A DNA stretch of 64,000 nt, from NCBI GenBank assembly GCA_030148225.1, contig JASBTX010000009.1, positions 124,001 through 188,000 of the forward strand. Reading direction: 5' to 3'. Shown in pieces: positions 8,849 through 17,692 of this stretch. The notes beneath the pieces were generated by a model that made no database searches, had not been told where the DNA came from, and worked only from the letters and a program-made list of their open reading frames with translations. Numbering within the stretch: the stretch's first letter is position 1; every line of letters starts with the position of its first letter. Both the position numbers and the translations under genes were made by a program. The DNA is from Paracoccaceae bacterium. Its GTDB lineage: Bacteria > Pseudomonadota > Alphaproteobacteria > Rhodobacterales > Rhodobacteraceae.

Positions 8849-8857
8849 TGTGGATAA
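8849..8857 (-). promoter_or_regulatory. Perfect DnaA box between hdaA and ppk
   Basis: TTATCCACA on the minus strand, 4 bases upstream of the chosen ppk start and 27 bases past the hdaA stop. It would overlap the ppk translation start region. The location beside the gene for a DnaA inactivator makes regulatory use plausible but unproven. Confidence 0.5.
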
Positions 8858-8884
8858 GTGCCGGAAGCAACGGTAAGGAAACAA

Positions 8885-9565
8885 TTATGCGTCGTTCGCG
8901 GAATGCTTGTCCAGTATGTCGGCCACAAATCTTTGGGTCAGCGCCCGCTTTTGGCGCAGGGCAGCCGCATCAATCGCGGCGACGATCTCGTCTGCGGCCA
9001 GCAGGGAACGGTCCATGCGCTGCGCGATATAGGTAATCAGCGCCGCGGGCGGCACAAGCTGACGATCCGAGAAATGCTTGACCAGAACCGCGCACAGCAG
9101 CCCGTCATCGGGTGGCTCCAGTACCGCCAGCGGGGTGGCCATCATCCGGCTCTTGAGATCAGGGAGCTGCGTTGGCCAGAAACCGGGCGCCCGTTCGGCA
9201 GTTATCAACAGGCGATGGCCGTTGCTGAGGATGCGGTTATGAAGATGGAAAAGGGTTTCCTCAGCCTCGGGCGAAAGCGGGTTCGAGGCATCCTCGATCA
9301 CGAGATTGCCGTCACCCAAACCGGCCAGGTCGCTGGCGGCGAGGTCAGCGGCACTGCGCATACCGGCCCCGGTTTCCGATGCCCAGATCGCCGCCAGATG
9401 TGATTTTCCGGATGCGCGCGGACCGGTCAGAATCAGCTTGCCCTGAGGCCATTCGCGCCAGTTTTCCACAGTTTCCAACGCATAGGCATTGGACGGAGAA
9501 ATGAAGAAATCCGACCGGCCCCTTGCCACTTTGCGCGGCAGGTCAAAGATGAGCTGTTCCGCCAA
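8885..9565 (-). CDS. hdaA: HdaA-like regulator of DnaA (Hda/DnaA-related ATPase)
   Basis: Encodes 226 residues. The protein resembles the ATPase part of DnaA without its DNA-binding domain, as in Hda/HdaA, which together with the DNA clamp stimulates ATP hydrolysis on DnaA and prevents over-initiation. The N-terminal EQLIFDLP segment fits the Hda clamp-binding peptide (QL-x-LP type), the Walker A is GPRASGKS (about 49-56), and the sensor/lid part follows. The start is TTG at 9565, supported by a GAGGA ribosome site eight bases before it and by lying three bases past the perM-like stop; no ATG fits. Same operon direction as perM and ppk. Confidence 0.88.
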   Translation of the reverse strand: MAEQLIFDLPRKVARGRSDFFISPSNAYALETVENWREWPQGKLILTGPRASGKSHLAAIWASETGAGMRSAADLAASDLAGLGDGNLVIEDASNPLSPEAEETLFHLHNRILSNGHRLLITAERAPGFWPTQLPDLKSRMMATPLAVLEPPDDGLLCAVLVKHFSDRQLVPPAALITYIAQRMDRSLLAADEIVAAIDAAALRQKRALTQRFVADILDKHSANDA

Positions 9566-9568
9566 TAC

Positions 9569-10657
9569 TCAGTCCTCGTCGGTGGGTCCGTCCCTGTCGG
9601 TCATCCCGGCCAGTCCCTGATAGAGCCGTCCAGCGGTGTATTGCGCGATACCGAACCGCGCCAGCACCCCAAGCGCGGCAGCCACCGGCACCGCGACAAG
9701 CATCCCGACGAAACCAAAAAGCGACCCGAATACCGAAAGCGCGAACAAGAGCCAGACCGGATGCAATCCGACGCTGCCGCCCACAAGCTTGGGTGTCAGA
9801 AAATTACCCTCGACCATCTGACCAACGACAAAGATCGCTGCCACTGCCCCGATCGAGGTCCATTCGCCCCAGAACTGGAACAGCGCAAGCCCGATCGACA
9901 GCGCGCCGCCGACCAGAGCGCCGATATAGGGGATAAAGGTCAGCGCCCCGGCAATGGCACCGACAACCAGCCCGAACTGAAGCCCGACCAGCAAGAGAGC
10001 AATCGCGTAGTAAGTCCCCAGAATGGCGCTGACCATGCCCTGACCACGGATGAATGAGGCCAGAACCTGATCAATCTCGCTGGCGATCTGGCGGATGGTG
10101 GGCGCGTGATCCAAAGGCAGCATTTCGTCAATGCAGGCCACCATGTGATCCCAGTCAAGCAGCAGGTAAAAGGCCACGACGGGCACGATCACAAAAAGGA
10201 CCGCGATATTTACGATCGACATGGCCGATGACAGCAGAGTGTTCAGGAGATCACCGCCCCTGGACTGAATGGTCGAGCCAAGCGACGACAGGGACTGGCG
10301 CAGCGGACTGGAATTATCGGCGAGGGCCGGAAAACGCTCGGACAGGAAGTCGCGCAAATTGTTGAAAAGGCTGGGTGCCGTATCAAAAAGGGCGATTGCC
10401 TGCTGAACCAGCAGCGGCATGAGCGCAAGGAACACGATCAGAAATACCAATATGGCGAATAGCGAAATGATGGTCGCCGCCACCGCACGCGAGCATCCCC
10501 AGCTTTCGAGCTTGTCGGCAATCGGATCCAGACAATAGGCGATGGCACCGCCCAAGACGAAAGGCAGGATCACATCCCCCAAGAGCCACATGATGGCCAG
10601 AAATATCGCCGCGGCGATGCCCCAGTATTTCAGCTGTTGTTGAACTGGCAGGCCCAT
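9569..10657 (-). CDS. AI-2E/PerM family permease
   Basis: Encodes 362 residues with about eight hydrophobic segments: two near the N-terminus ([19 protein letters not shown], then [21 protein letters not shown]), a soluble middle, and a cluster in the last 200 residues including [19 protein letters not shown]. This is the layout of the AI-2E transporter (PerM/TqsA) superfamily of export permeases. The substrate cannot be read from sequence. The ATG at 10657 follows AGGAGA. It opens a minus-strand run perM-hdaA-ppk-ppx and is divergent from proS. The same neighbour pair perM-hda is common in alphaproteobacteria. Confidence 0.88.
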   Translation of the reverse strand: MGLPVQQQLKYWGIAAAIFLAIMWLLGDVILPFVLGGAIAYCLDPIADKLESWGCSRAVAATIISLFAILVFLIVFLALMPLLVQQAIALFDTAPSLFNNLRDFLSERFPALADNSSPLRQSLSSLGSTIQSRGGDLLNTLLSSAMSIVNIAVLFVIVPVVAFYLLLDWDHMVACIDEMLPLDHAPTIRQIASEIDQVLASFIRGQGMVSAILGTYYAIALLLVGLQFGLVVGAIAGALTFIPYIGALVGGALSIGLALFQFWGEWTSIGAVAAIFVVGQMVEGNFLTPKLVGGSVGLHPVWLLFALSVFGSLFGFVGMLVAVPVAAALGVLARFGIAQYTAGRLYQGLAGMTDRDGPTDED

Positions 10658-10816
10658 GGTTCTCCTCTTTTGTTCTGTCTCGCCCAATGGGGCGCTGCGT
10701 GCAAGGGGGCAGCGGATTGGGTCATTCATGCCCAAGGGCGTGCCTACCCTTGTGAGGGCAGGGGACATGGCCTAAAGAATGGCCGCAATTGCCAAGTAAA
10801 TCAGGGTCGTCACCAG

Positions 10817-12160
10817 ATGCGTCTCAGCCGATATTTCCTGCCCGTTCTGAAAGAGAACCCCGCCGAAGCGCAAATCGTCAGCCACAGGCTGATGCTGCGT
10901 GCCGGGATGATCAAGCAATCCTCAGCCGGGATTTATTCGTGGCTGCCGATGGGTTTCAAAGTGTTGAAAAACATCGAAAACATTGTGCACGAAGAGCAGA
11001 TACGGGCCGGTCATATTCCCATGCTCATGCCGACACTGCAATCGGCTGATCTGTGGCGCGAAAGCGGGCGTTATGACGATTATGGCGAAGAGATGCTCAG
11101 AATCTCGGACCGGCACGGGCGCGATATGCTCTATGGCCCGACCAACGAAGAACTGATCACGGATATTTTCCGCAGCCATGTCAGTTCGTACAAGTCTTTG
11201 CCCCTGACGCTCTATCATATTCAGTGGAAATTCCGGGATGAAATCCGCCCGAGGTTCGGCGTGATGCGCGGGCGCGAGTTCTATATGAAGGATGGTTATA
11301 ATTTCGACATCGACAAGGACAGTGCGCTGCATGCCTATAATCGTCATATGGTCAGCTATTTGCGGACTTATGAGCGTATGGGGCTGCAGGCGATCCCGAT
11401 GCGTGCCGACAGCGGGCCGATTGGGGGCGATAACACGCATGAATTCCTTGTGCTGGCCGATACGGGTGAAAGTGAGGTGTTCTATGACAGCGCCATCACC
11501 GATCTGAGCCTGGGTGAGCGCGTTGTCGATTACGATGATCGCGAAGAATGCGCCGCGATCGTCAAGGAATGGACAACGCCTTATGCCCGCACCGATGAGA
11601 CGCACGATGCCGGGGTCTTTGCCCAAATTCCGGAGGGGCGTCGCAAGACCTCGCGCGGGATCGAGGTGGGGCAAATCTTTTACTTTGGTACAAAGTACTC
11701 TGAGCCGATGGGCGCGACGGTTGTAACCGAAACCGGTGAGAGCGTGCCGGTTCACATGGGGTCGCACGGGATCGGTGTCAGCCGTCTCTTGGGTGCGATC
11801 ATCGAGGCCAGCCATGATGATAACGGGATTATCTGGCCCGAGGGCGTGACCCCGTTCCATGCCGGGATCGTCAACCTCAAGCAGGGGGATGCGGCGGCTG
11901 ACGCGGCCTGCGAGGACCTCTACAAAGCGCTGGTCGGGCGGGGGCTGGAGCCGCTTTATGATGACCGGAGCGAACGGGCCGGGGCAAAATTCGCGACGAT
12001 GGATCTGATCGGCGTTCCATGGCGTCTGACGGTGGGACCGCGCGGGCTGAAAAACGGGGTTGTCGAGTTGACCTCGCGAAGAACCGGCGAGAGCGAGGAA
12101 CTGAGCCCCGAAATCGCCGTTGCAAGATTGGCCGAAATCTATGCTAGACCTGCGTCATGA
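10817..12160 (+). CDS. proS: Prolyl-tRNA synthetase, short alphaproteobacterial form
   Basis: Encodes 447 residues. A class II aminoacyl-tRNA synthetase charging tRNA-Pro. Motif 2 is seen in [19 protein letters not shown] and motif 3 in [15 protein letters not shown], followed by the C-terminal anticodon-binding domain. At about 450 residues it lacks the 180-residue editing insertion between motifs 2 and 3 that longer bacterial ProRS (about 570 residues) carry, as is normal in alphaproteobacteria. The start at 10817 ([15 protein letters not shown]) fits the conserved N-terminus; an upstream in-frame extension is not conserved. The stop overlaps the next gene by four bases (ATGA). Confidence 0.96.
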   Translation: MRLSRYFLPVLKENPAEAQIVSHRLMLRAGMIKQSSAGIYSWLPMGFKVLKNIENIVHEEQIRAGHIPMLMPTLQSADLWRESGRYDDYGEEMLRISDRHGRDMLYGPTNEELITDIFRSHVSSYKSLPLTLYHIQWKFRDEIRPRFGVMRGREFYMKDGYNFDIDKDSALHAYNRHMVSYLRTYERMGLQAIPMRADSGPIGGDNTHEFLVLADTGESEVFYDSAITDLSLGERVVDYDDREECAAIVKEWTTPYARTDETHDAGVFAQIPEGRRKTSRGIEVGQIFYFGTKYSEPMGATVVTETGESVPVHMGSHGIGVSRLLGAIIEASHDDNGIIWPEGVTPFHAGIVNLKQGDAAADAACEDLYKALVGRGLEPLYDDRSERAGAKFATMDLIGVPWRLTVGPRGLKNGVVELTSRRTGESEELSPEIAVARLAEIYARPAS

Positions 12161-13314
12161 TCGTACGCATGCTGACATTTGCGGGTGGATTGGCCGGGGC
12201 CGCCGGGCTGACCCAGTTCCCGGAATACTCCCAGCAATATATTCAGCGGCTGGGTGGTGCGGTTGATGAACTGACGCTGGTCGTCGAAAATTTCGATACA
12301 TCCGCCGCCGAGGCCGGCCTGACCCGCGAACAGGCGCTGGATGATTTGCAGGGCAGCGAGTTCAGAGCCAAACGCCGTGACGACATGAGCGATACGATTA
12401 CCCGCCAGGAACGCCTGAGCGAGGATCTGGACGTTTTACGCGACGCGGGTCCCTATGATCGCCTGGCCAAGCTCTTGCGGTTCAATGATATTGAAATCGC
12501 ACAGAAAGCCATGGAAGATTTCAAGCCTGCGGTTCCGCTGACAACTGAGGGTGCAGGCTTTGCGGCGATTGGATTTTTTGCCGGCTTCGGCGTGCTTTGG
12601 GCCTTTTTCGGATTTTGCGGTCATGTTTTTGGCCGCAAAAAAAAACACGCTGAAAAGGCAGTAGCGGCCCCGGTTGATGGGCAGGATGACAGTACGTCAA
12701 ACGACCCAGCGGGAACGCAGGCGCTGCATGAGGTCAATTGGTCGGCACTGCCGGTGCCAACCGATGATGGCGGTGCCGACCATCTGCTGAAAAGCACCAT
12801 TCCCCGCCTGCGGCTGATGGGAACCGATGGCAATGCGCACAAGCTGCGCCGTCTGCGCGGCCGGACGGTGCTCTATTTCTATCCGATGACGGCCCAGCCG
12901 GGTGTCGCGCTGCCGGATAATTGGGATTCCATACCCGGTGCGCGCGGTTGCACGCCGCAATCCTGTGCGTTCCGCGATCACATGGAGGATCTTCGGTTGA
13001 TGGGGGTCGATCAGGTGTTCGGCATTTCGACACAAAGCCCGGCCTATCAGTCCGAAGTAGCCGAACGCCTGCACCTGCCATTCCCACTTTTGTCGGATGA
13101 AGAGTTGCATCTCGCAGAGGCGTGGAACCTGCCGACCTTTGAAGTGGCAGGCATGACTTTGTACAAGCGACTGACCCTGATCATGCAGGACAGCGTGGTC
13201 GAAAAGGTTTTCTATCCGGTATTCCCGCCAGATGAGAACCCGGCGGAGGTGATCGAGTATCTTGAAAGCGTTCAGGGCGATCAGACATCCGACATGATAC
13301 GCGGGACGGGCTGA
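12157..13314 (+). CDS. DUF2937 membrane protein fused to a peroxiredoxin
   Basis: Encodes 385 residues with two parts. Residues 1-160 match the DUF2937 pattern: a short N-terminal hydrophobic segment, a helical [14 protein letters not shown] region and a transmembrane helix (about 135-157) ending in a basic RKKK stop-transfer. Residues about 192-375 form an AhpC/TSA-type peroxiredoxin with GCTPQSC (Cys265, Cys270) as the probable peroxidatic and resolving pair. The hydrophilic linker (163-192) carries no start codon, so the peroxiredoxin has no independent start. The junction is encoded by nine A residues at 12637-12645. Coupled to proS by overlap and to the Lol permease by a one-base gap. 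The fusion would tether the enzyme to the inner membrane; side not determined. Confidence 0.85.
   Translation: MIVRMLTFAGGLAGAAGLTQFPEYSQQYIQRLGGAVDELTLVVENFDTSAAEAGLTREQALDDLQGSEFRAKRRDDMSDTITRQERLSEDLDVLRDAGPYDRLAKLLRFNDIEIAQKAMEDFKPAVPLTTEGAGFAAIGFFAGFGVLWAFFGFCGHVFGRKKKHAEKAVAAPVDGQDDSTSNDPAGTQALHEVNWSALPVPTDDGGADHLLKSTIPRLRLMGTDGNAHKLRRLRGRTVLYFYPMTAQPGVALPDNWDSIPGARGCTPQSCAFRDHMEDLRLMGVDQVFGISTQSPAYQSEVAERLHLPFPLLSDEELHLAEAWNLPTFEVAGMTLYKRLTLIMQDSVVEKVFYPVFPPDENPAEVIEYLESVQGDQTSDMIRGTG
12637..12645 (+). other. A9 homopolymer, candidate slippage site at the fusion junction
   Basis: Nine consecutive A encode Lys161-163. With one A fewer the frame ends after six further codons at TAG (168-residue product); with one A more it ends at TGA two codons later (165 residues). 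Either event would yield a stand-alone DUF2937 protein. Confidence 0.6.
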
Positions 13315-13315
13315 A

Positions 13316-14602
13316 TTGACCCGGACACCCCGAGCATTTTCGCGTTTCGAGTGGATGATCGCATGGCGCTATCTGCGGTCGCGCCGTGCGGATGGTGGCG
13401 TCAGCGTCATGACCTGGATCAGCCTGATCGGTATCGCGCTGGCGGTGTTCGCGCTGATCGCAACACTGAGCGTGCGTTCAGGATTTCGCACGCAATTCGT
13501 CGATACGATCCTTGGGGCGAATGCGCATGTGACCGTTTATTCAACGCAGCGCACCAATGCCAATGGTCAGCAGTCGCGGCTCATCGAAAATTATGCGGCT
13601 ATGGCCGATGACATACGCGCGATCAAGGGTGTCAGCCGGGTTGCGCCGCTGGTTCGGGGGCAAATTCTGGCGACGATGCGCAATCGCAACAGCGGCGTAG
13701 ATGTCATTGGCATTACGCTGGAAAACCTGAAATCCCTGCCGGGAATGCAGGATCCCGAGCGCGCGCTGGGCGATCTGACGCGATTTGATGAAGGGATTGC
13801 CATCGGCATGGGGGTTGCCCGCGAATTGGGGGCGTCGGTGGGGGACCGTATCCGGCTGATTTCGCCGGACGGTGTCAAAACGGCATTTGGCACCAGCCCG
13901 CGCGTAAAGTCCTATGAGGTAGTCTACATATTCTCGCTCGGGCGCTACGATATCGACAGGGTGCGCGTCTATATGCCCTTTGCCGAGGCGCAGAGCTATT
14001 TCAACCGTGAAACGGGCGCCGATGAACTTGAGGTCATGGTCCAAGACCCTGATGCCATTGCAGATTATACGCTGCCGCTTTTACGCGCCGGTGGGGATGG
14101 CATATTGCTCTGGACGTGGAAGGATGCGTCGGGCGCGTTTCTGCGGGCCTTGGATGTCGAAGACAACGTCATGTTCATCATCCTGTCCATTCTGGTTCTG
14201 ATCGCGACGATGAATATCGTTTCCGGCCTGATCATGCTGGTCAAGAACAAGGGGCGCGATATCGGCATCCTGCGCACGATGGGCCTGTCCGAGGGATCGA
14301 TATTGCGGGTATTTTTCATCTGCGGCGCGTCAATCGGTGTGATCGGAACGATTACCGGTACGATCCTGGGGTGCCTGTTCGCGATCTATATCGATCCGAT
14401 CTTTTCGTTCGTGAATGCCGTGTCGGGCGGCGGCGTCTGGGATCCGGCCATCCGGGGCATCTACCAGTTGCCCGCCGAATTGAGGCTGGGTGATGTGCTG
14501 TCTGCCGTGTCGCTGTCGCTGATCCTGTCCTTTGTCGTGACGATTTTCCCCGCCCGCCGCGCGGCGCGCATGAATCCGGTCGAGGCGCTGCGCTATGAGT
14601 AA
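13316..14602 (+). CDS. LolC/LolE-type lipoprotein-releasing permease
   Basis: Encodes 428 residues. An inner-membrane ABC permease that with LolD extracts outer-membrane lipoproteins and passes them to LolA. It shows one N-terminal membrane helix (WISLIGIALAVFALIATLSV, about 36-55), a periplasmic MacB/FtsX-like core of some 200 residues, then three C-terminal helices including FIILSILVLIATMNIVSGLI, and ends RRAARMNPVEALRYE, a typical family end. The start is TTG at 13316, one base after the preceding stop; an internal ATG at codon 13 would shorten the cytoplasmic leader. Only one permease gene is present, so a LolF-like homodimer with LolD is likely. Confidence 0.92.
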   Translation: MTRTPRAFSRFEWMIAWRYLRSRRADGGVSVMTWISLIGIALAVFALIATLSVRSGFRTQFVDTILGANAHVTVYSTQRTNANGQQSRLIENYAAMADDIRAIKGVSRVAPLVRGQILATMRNRNSGVDVIGITLENLKSLPGMQDPERALGDLTRFDEGIAIGMGVARELGASVGDRIRLISPDGVKTAFGTSPRVKSYEVVYIFSLGRYDIDRVRVYMPFAEAQSYFNRETGADELEVMVQDPDAIADYTLPLLRAGGDGILLWTWKDASGAFLRALDVEDNVMFIILSILVLIATMNIVSGLIMLVKNKGRDIGILRTMGLSEGSILRVFFICGASIGVIGTITGTILGCLFAIYIDPIFSFVNAVSGGGVWDPAIRGIYQLPAELRLGDVLSAVSLSLILSFVVTIFPARRAARMNPVEALRYE

Positions 14603-15278
14603 GCCCGTGCTGGAGCTGAATGGGGTTCAGAAGAACTACAATGCCGGCAAGCCCGGTGAAATCAATGTGCTGCGGGATATCAACCTGAGGATTGAACCGG
14701 GTGAGATCGTGGCACTGGTGGCCCCATCCGGGGCGGGAAAATCAACGCTGTTGCACATTGCCGGTCTGCTGGACGCACCAAGCGCTGGTCAGGTAGTTAT
14801 CGACGGTGATGACATGTCGTCAAAGAGCGATCGCCGACGCACAGCCGCCCGAAGGCAGACCCTGGGATTTGTGTATCAGTTCCATCACCTGCTGCCGGAA
14901 TTTTCGGCATTGGAAAATATCACGCTGCCGCAACTGGCAAACGGCGTACTACCCGCGATGGCGGCTCAGCGCGCGGATGAGCTTTTGTCGCGGGTCGGTC
15001 TGGCCGAACGACGCGACCATCGGCCCGGTGCGCTCTCTGGTGGTGAACAGCAGCGCGTGGCGTTTTGCCGGGCGCTGGCCAATCAACCCAAGCTCCTGTT
15101 GGCGGATGAGCCGACGGGCAATCTGGACCCGGATACGGCCGAGTCAGTTTTTGCCTTGCTTTTGAGCATGGTGCGCGACACAGGATTATCCGCATTGATC
15201 GCGACACATAATCTGGAGTTGGCGAAACGTATGGACCGGGTTTTGCGGCTGCAATCCGGCAATCTGGAGGCCCTGTGA
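14595..15278 (+). CDS. lolD: Lipoprotein-releasing system ATP-binding protein LolD
   Basis: Encodes 227 residues, the usual LolD size. The ABC ATPase drives lipoprotein release from the inner membrane. Walker A is APSGAGKST (43-51), the Q-loop region has VYQFHHLLPEFSALEN typical of LolD/MacB, the signature is LSGGEQQRVA, and Walker B is LLLADEPTGN. Its ATG overlaps the last codons of the permease gene by eight bases, and its own stop overlaps the next start (TGATG), so the three genes are translationally coupled. Confidence 0.95.
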   Translation: MSKPVLELNGVQKNYNAGKPGEINVLRDINLRIEPGEIVALVAPSGAGKSTLLHIAGLLDAPSAGQVVIDGDDMSSKSDRRRTAARRQTLGFVYQFHHLLPEFSALENITLPQLANGVLPAMAAQRADELLSRVGLAERRDHRPGALSGGEQQRVAFCRALANQPKLLLADEPTGNLDPDTAESVFALLLSMVRDTGLSALIATHNLELAKRMDRVLRLQSGNLEAL

Positions 15279-16261
15279 TGCACGTCGATATCAAGGATAT
15301 TTTCACTCAGTCCCACGCCGCGCTCACCCGGCATGGCGCCGAGGATTGGATCGCCGAAGAGGTTGCCAGCGCCATTGCCGCCGCTGAATCCCACGGCAAC
15401 AAAATCTGTGGCCTTTACTATCTGGAAAGCTATTGCCAGCAGCTGGTTTCCAGACGGGTTTCTGGCAGCGCCGCGCCCGAGGTTTCGCACCCCCGGCCCG
15501 GTGTCGTGGCAGTTGATGCGCAGTTCGGCTTTGCGCAGGCGGCGTTTTCACGGGGTCTGGAGCCGGCGGTGCAGGCCGTGCGTGAAAACGGCATTGCCAC
15601 CCTCGCCATCGCTCACGCGCATACCTGCACCTCGCTTGGTTATTTTACCGAGCAGATAGCGCGCCGTGGTTTCATGGCCATCGGTGCCACCAATGCCACG
15701 CCAGCCGTGGCACCGCCCGGCGGCAGGCTCAAGGCCATCGGCACCAATCCATTTGCCTTTTCCGTCCCCGATGGTGCGGGCGGGATCGCCATGCAGTTCG
15801 ATTTCTCGACCAGCGCGGTTGCGCGGGGCAAGATCACTATGGCCCAGGCCGCCGGTCAACCCATCCCGGAAGGGTGGGCCGTTGATGCTGACGGGCAACC
15901 CACAACCGATCCTGATGCTGCGCTGGCGGGCTCTCTCGCGTCGATGGGCGGGTACAAGGGGTGGGGGCTTGGCCTGATGGTCGAACTGCTTGCTGCAGGG
16001 CTGACCGGTTCGCTCAATTCGGTCGATATCGCACCGCTCAAGGCGCCGGAGGGCGGGCCGCATGATATCGGGCAGACCTATATCCTGATCGATCCTTCAT
16101 TCAGCCCCGATTTCGCCGATCGCTTTCGTCGGCTGGCCGAGGTGGTTTCGGCGGATGAAAACGGCAGGTTACCCGGCGCGGATCGGCAACCGATGCAGAC
16201 GGTCGAGGTTGATGACGCGGTCTGGCGACAGGTTCTGGACCTGTCGGGGAACCCGCTTTAG
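15278..16261 (+). CDS. Ldh-family NAD(P)H-dependent oxidoreductase (DpkA-like imine or keto-acid reductase)
   Basis: Encodes 327 residues, the size of the malate/L-lactate dehydrogenase 2 family (Ldh2/YlbC/DpkA), a fold distinct from classic dehydrogenases. Family segments are visible: the N-terminal helical domain with SHGNKICGLYYLESYC, AHAHTCTSLGYFTEQIARRG, IGTNPFAFSVP, FDFSTSAVARGKI and GYKGWGLGLMVELLA. Family members reduce delta1-piperideine-/pyrroline-2-carboxylate or 2-ketoacids. The H-x-H segment usual in catalysis is kept (AHAH). Start ATG at 15278 shares bases with the lolD stop. With a hydroxyproline-type isomerase 10 kb upstream, a role as pyrroline-2-carboxylate reductase is attractive but inferred. 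Confidence 0.85.
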   Translation: MHVDIKDIFTQSHAALTRHGAEDWIAEEVASAIAAAESHGNKICGLYYLESYCQQLVSRRVSGSAAPEVSHPRPGVVAVDAQFGFAQAAFSRGLEPAVQAVRENGIATLAIAHAHTCTSLGYFTEQIARRGFMAIGATNATPAVAPPGGRLKAIGTNPFAFSVPDGAGGIAMQFDFSTSAVARGKITMAQAAGQPIPEGWAVDADGQPTTDPDAALAGSLASMGGYKGWGLGLMVELLAAGLTGSLNSVDIAPLKAPEGGPHDIGQTYILIDPSFSPDFADRFRRLAEVVSADENGRLPGADRQPMQTVEVDDAVWRQVLDLSGNPL

Positions 16262-16692
16262 ACCTTTTGCGTCAGGAATATCCCCGCTGCCATCAGCAAT
16301 ATGCCTGAAAGGCGAACCATCGTCAGGGGTTCGGGCCGTACACCCAGCCAGCCGAAATGCCCGATGATCGTGGCCGAGATAATCTGCCCGAGAAGTACAA
16401 AGAAGATGGCGTTGCCGACGCCGAACTTGGGTGCAATCCACGTGATGGAAAGCACATAGAACGCCACCAGAACACCCGCCAGAAAGAGGTGGCCGGGTTG
16501 CTGGCCTGCCAGCCCAAGGCCCGGCGCGCCTGTTATCGCGGCGGTCACACTCACCGAAATCAGTGCCACGGTAAAAAGGATAAGTGCCGCCGACACCGGT
16601 GATCCCAGCCTGATGCCGAGCGCGGCGTTCAGTGCCGCGAGAACTGGTATGCCGATCCCGGCGGCAAGCATGGTCAACGCATATTGTGGCAT
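16258..16692 (-). CDS. DMT-family small membrane protein (DUF606/YdcZ type)
   Basis: Encodes 144 residues with five hydrophobic helices and short loops, matching the DUF606 (YdcZ) half-size branch of the drug/metabolite transporter superfamily. Visible features are NAALGIRLGSPVSAALILF in helix 1-2 and FVLLGQIISATIIGHFG near the end, both typical of the family. The start at 16692 (MPQYALTMLAAG) has AGGGATCTC before it; the longer upstream frame has no membrane character. Its stop overlaps the convergent Ldh-family gene by four bases. Half-size members are thought to dimerise; substrate unknown. Confidence 0.85.
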   Translation of the reverse strand: MPQYALTMLAAGIGIPVLAALNAALGIRLGSPVSAALILFTVALISVSVTAAITGAPGLGLAGQQPGHLFLAGVLVAFYVLSITWIAPKFGVGNAIFFVLLGQIISATIIGHFGWLGVRPEPLTMVRLSGILLMAAGIFLTQKV

Positions 16693-16807
16693 GATGAGAT
16701 CCCTGTATTGCCTTTGCACCGGATACCAATGCGATATCGGAAAAACTGCAAGCCCCGGTTCTTGCCCGCCACCATCCGGGTGGAGGTTGGCGGCGGCCAC
16801 AAGCGAT

Positions 16808-16827
16808 AATCCACATATTTATCCACA
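16808..16827 (+). promoter_or_regulatory. Two DnaA-box-like 9-mers in tandem, 11 bp apart
   Basis: A perfect TTATCCACA at 16819-16827 is preceded by TAATCCACA (one mismatch) at 16808-16816, in the same orientation and one helical turn apart. They lie between the DMT gene start and the metallopeptidase-like gene stop. Cooperative DnaA binding is possible. Confidence 0.45.
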
Positions 16828-16871
16828 AGGCGTCCGTAACTTGCCACGCATCCTGAACCAATAGACGCAAC

Positions 16872-17543
16872 CTATTGGCAAATATTGCGCGTTTCTGCCC
16901 CTTGCCAGCCTATGACGACGGCGTCAGTTCGCAGCCGCGAGACTGGAAAGGCATCCGCCAGCATCTGATAAAGCCGCTCTGTGCGCGGGGCGTCGGGATC
17001 AAGCGCGGCGCAGCAGACATATTCCTCGACGATGGCACCCTGCTGTTCGTATCCGAAGGACAGGAAATCACGCTCTGCCCCGGCATCAAACAGATAGGGG
17101 TCATCCTGGTTCTGATGCTCGGCCACTGCCTTGAGCGGGTGATAGCCCGTTTTCGCACGATTTTGCCATTGCCAGACATGCGTCATCTCATGGGCAAAAA
17201 ACATTGCTTCGTAGAGATTGAGTGTTTCGGGATAGCCCTCCAGATAATTGTCGAGGACGTAGTCAGGATTAAGCAGGATCCTGTTGAAAAACGCAATGGC
17301 GGCGGGTGCCCCGGTCACCGTGGCACTGCGTGGCGGGGGAAAAATACGTTCGCTACAGGTCACGCGCGGGCGCACAGGTGTCGACATGGTGACCGTCTTG
17401 ACCGGTGCACCATCCACAAGGCGTATGCGTGAGGTATCAAGTTCATCGCCGTGAATCTGCTGAATGAATGCCAGTTCATCCGTCGTCAGCGGACGCCCGC
17501 AGGCCGCGATAAGCGTAAGAACAAGGAAAGCAAGACGCAGCAT
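16872..17543 (-). CDS. Lipoprotein with HExxH zinc-peptidase-like motif
   Basis: Encodes 223 residues. The start MLRLAFLVLTLIAAC is a lipoprotein signal (Cys15 lipidation). The mature domain contains MFFAHEMTHVWQWQ, an HExxH motif at about 118-122, with a downstream Glu in GAIVEEYVCCAAL that could be the third zinc ligand. This resembles DUF4157-like proteins and small gluzincin-type peptidases, but I cannot assign a family. Two adjacent Cys (CC) and others could form disulphides, consistent with a periplasmic location. It stands alone between the DMT gene and parE, all on the minus strand. Peptidase activity is inferred from the motif only. Confidence 0.7.
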   Translation of the reverse strand: MLRLAFLVLTLIAACGRPLTTDELAFIQQIHGDELDTSRIRLVDGAPVKTVTMSTPVRPRVTCSERIFPPPRSATVTGAPAAIAFFNRILLNPDYVLDNYLEGYPETLNLYEAMFFAHEMTHVWQWQNRAKTGYHPLKAVAEHQNQDDPYLFDAGAERDFLSFGYEQQGAIVEEYVCCAALDPDAPRTERLYQMLADAFPVSRLRTDAVVIGWQGAETRNICQ

Positions 17544-17692
17544 ATACCAACCCTGCCGTGGAAGCGGAAAGGTTGCAACGGTTGTTGAGGTGAGGTCAGG
17601 GACGATGAAGCGATATCAGATTCAAAGGTAGCGAATCTATTTAATGGTCGCTGTCCGGCAAAATCGGAACAGACAATCGTCGATATTGCAGG

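Noticed and set aside
1309..16827. DnaA boxes as evidence for a replication origin
   Set aside because: The boxes are scattered over 15 kb, without an AT-rich cluster; neighbours such as hemE, parA or dnaA typical of an alphaproteobacterial origin are absent.
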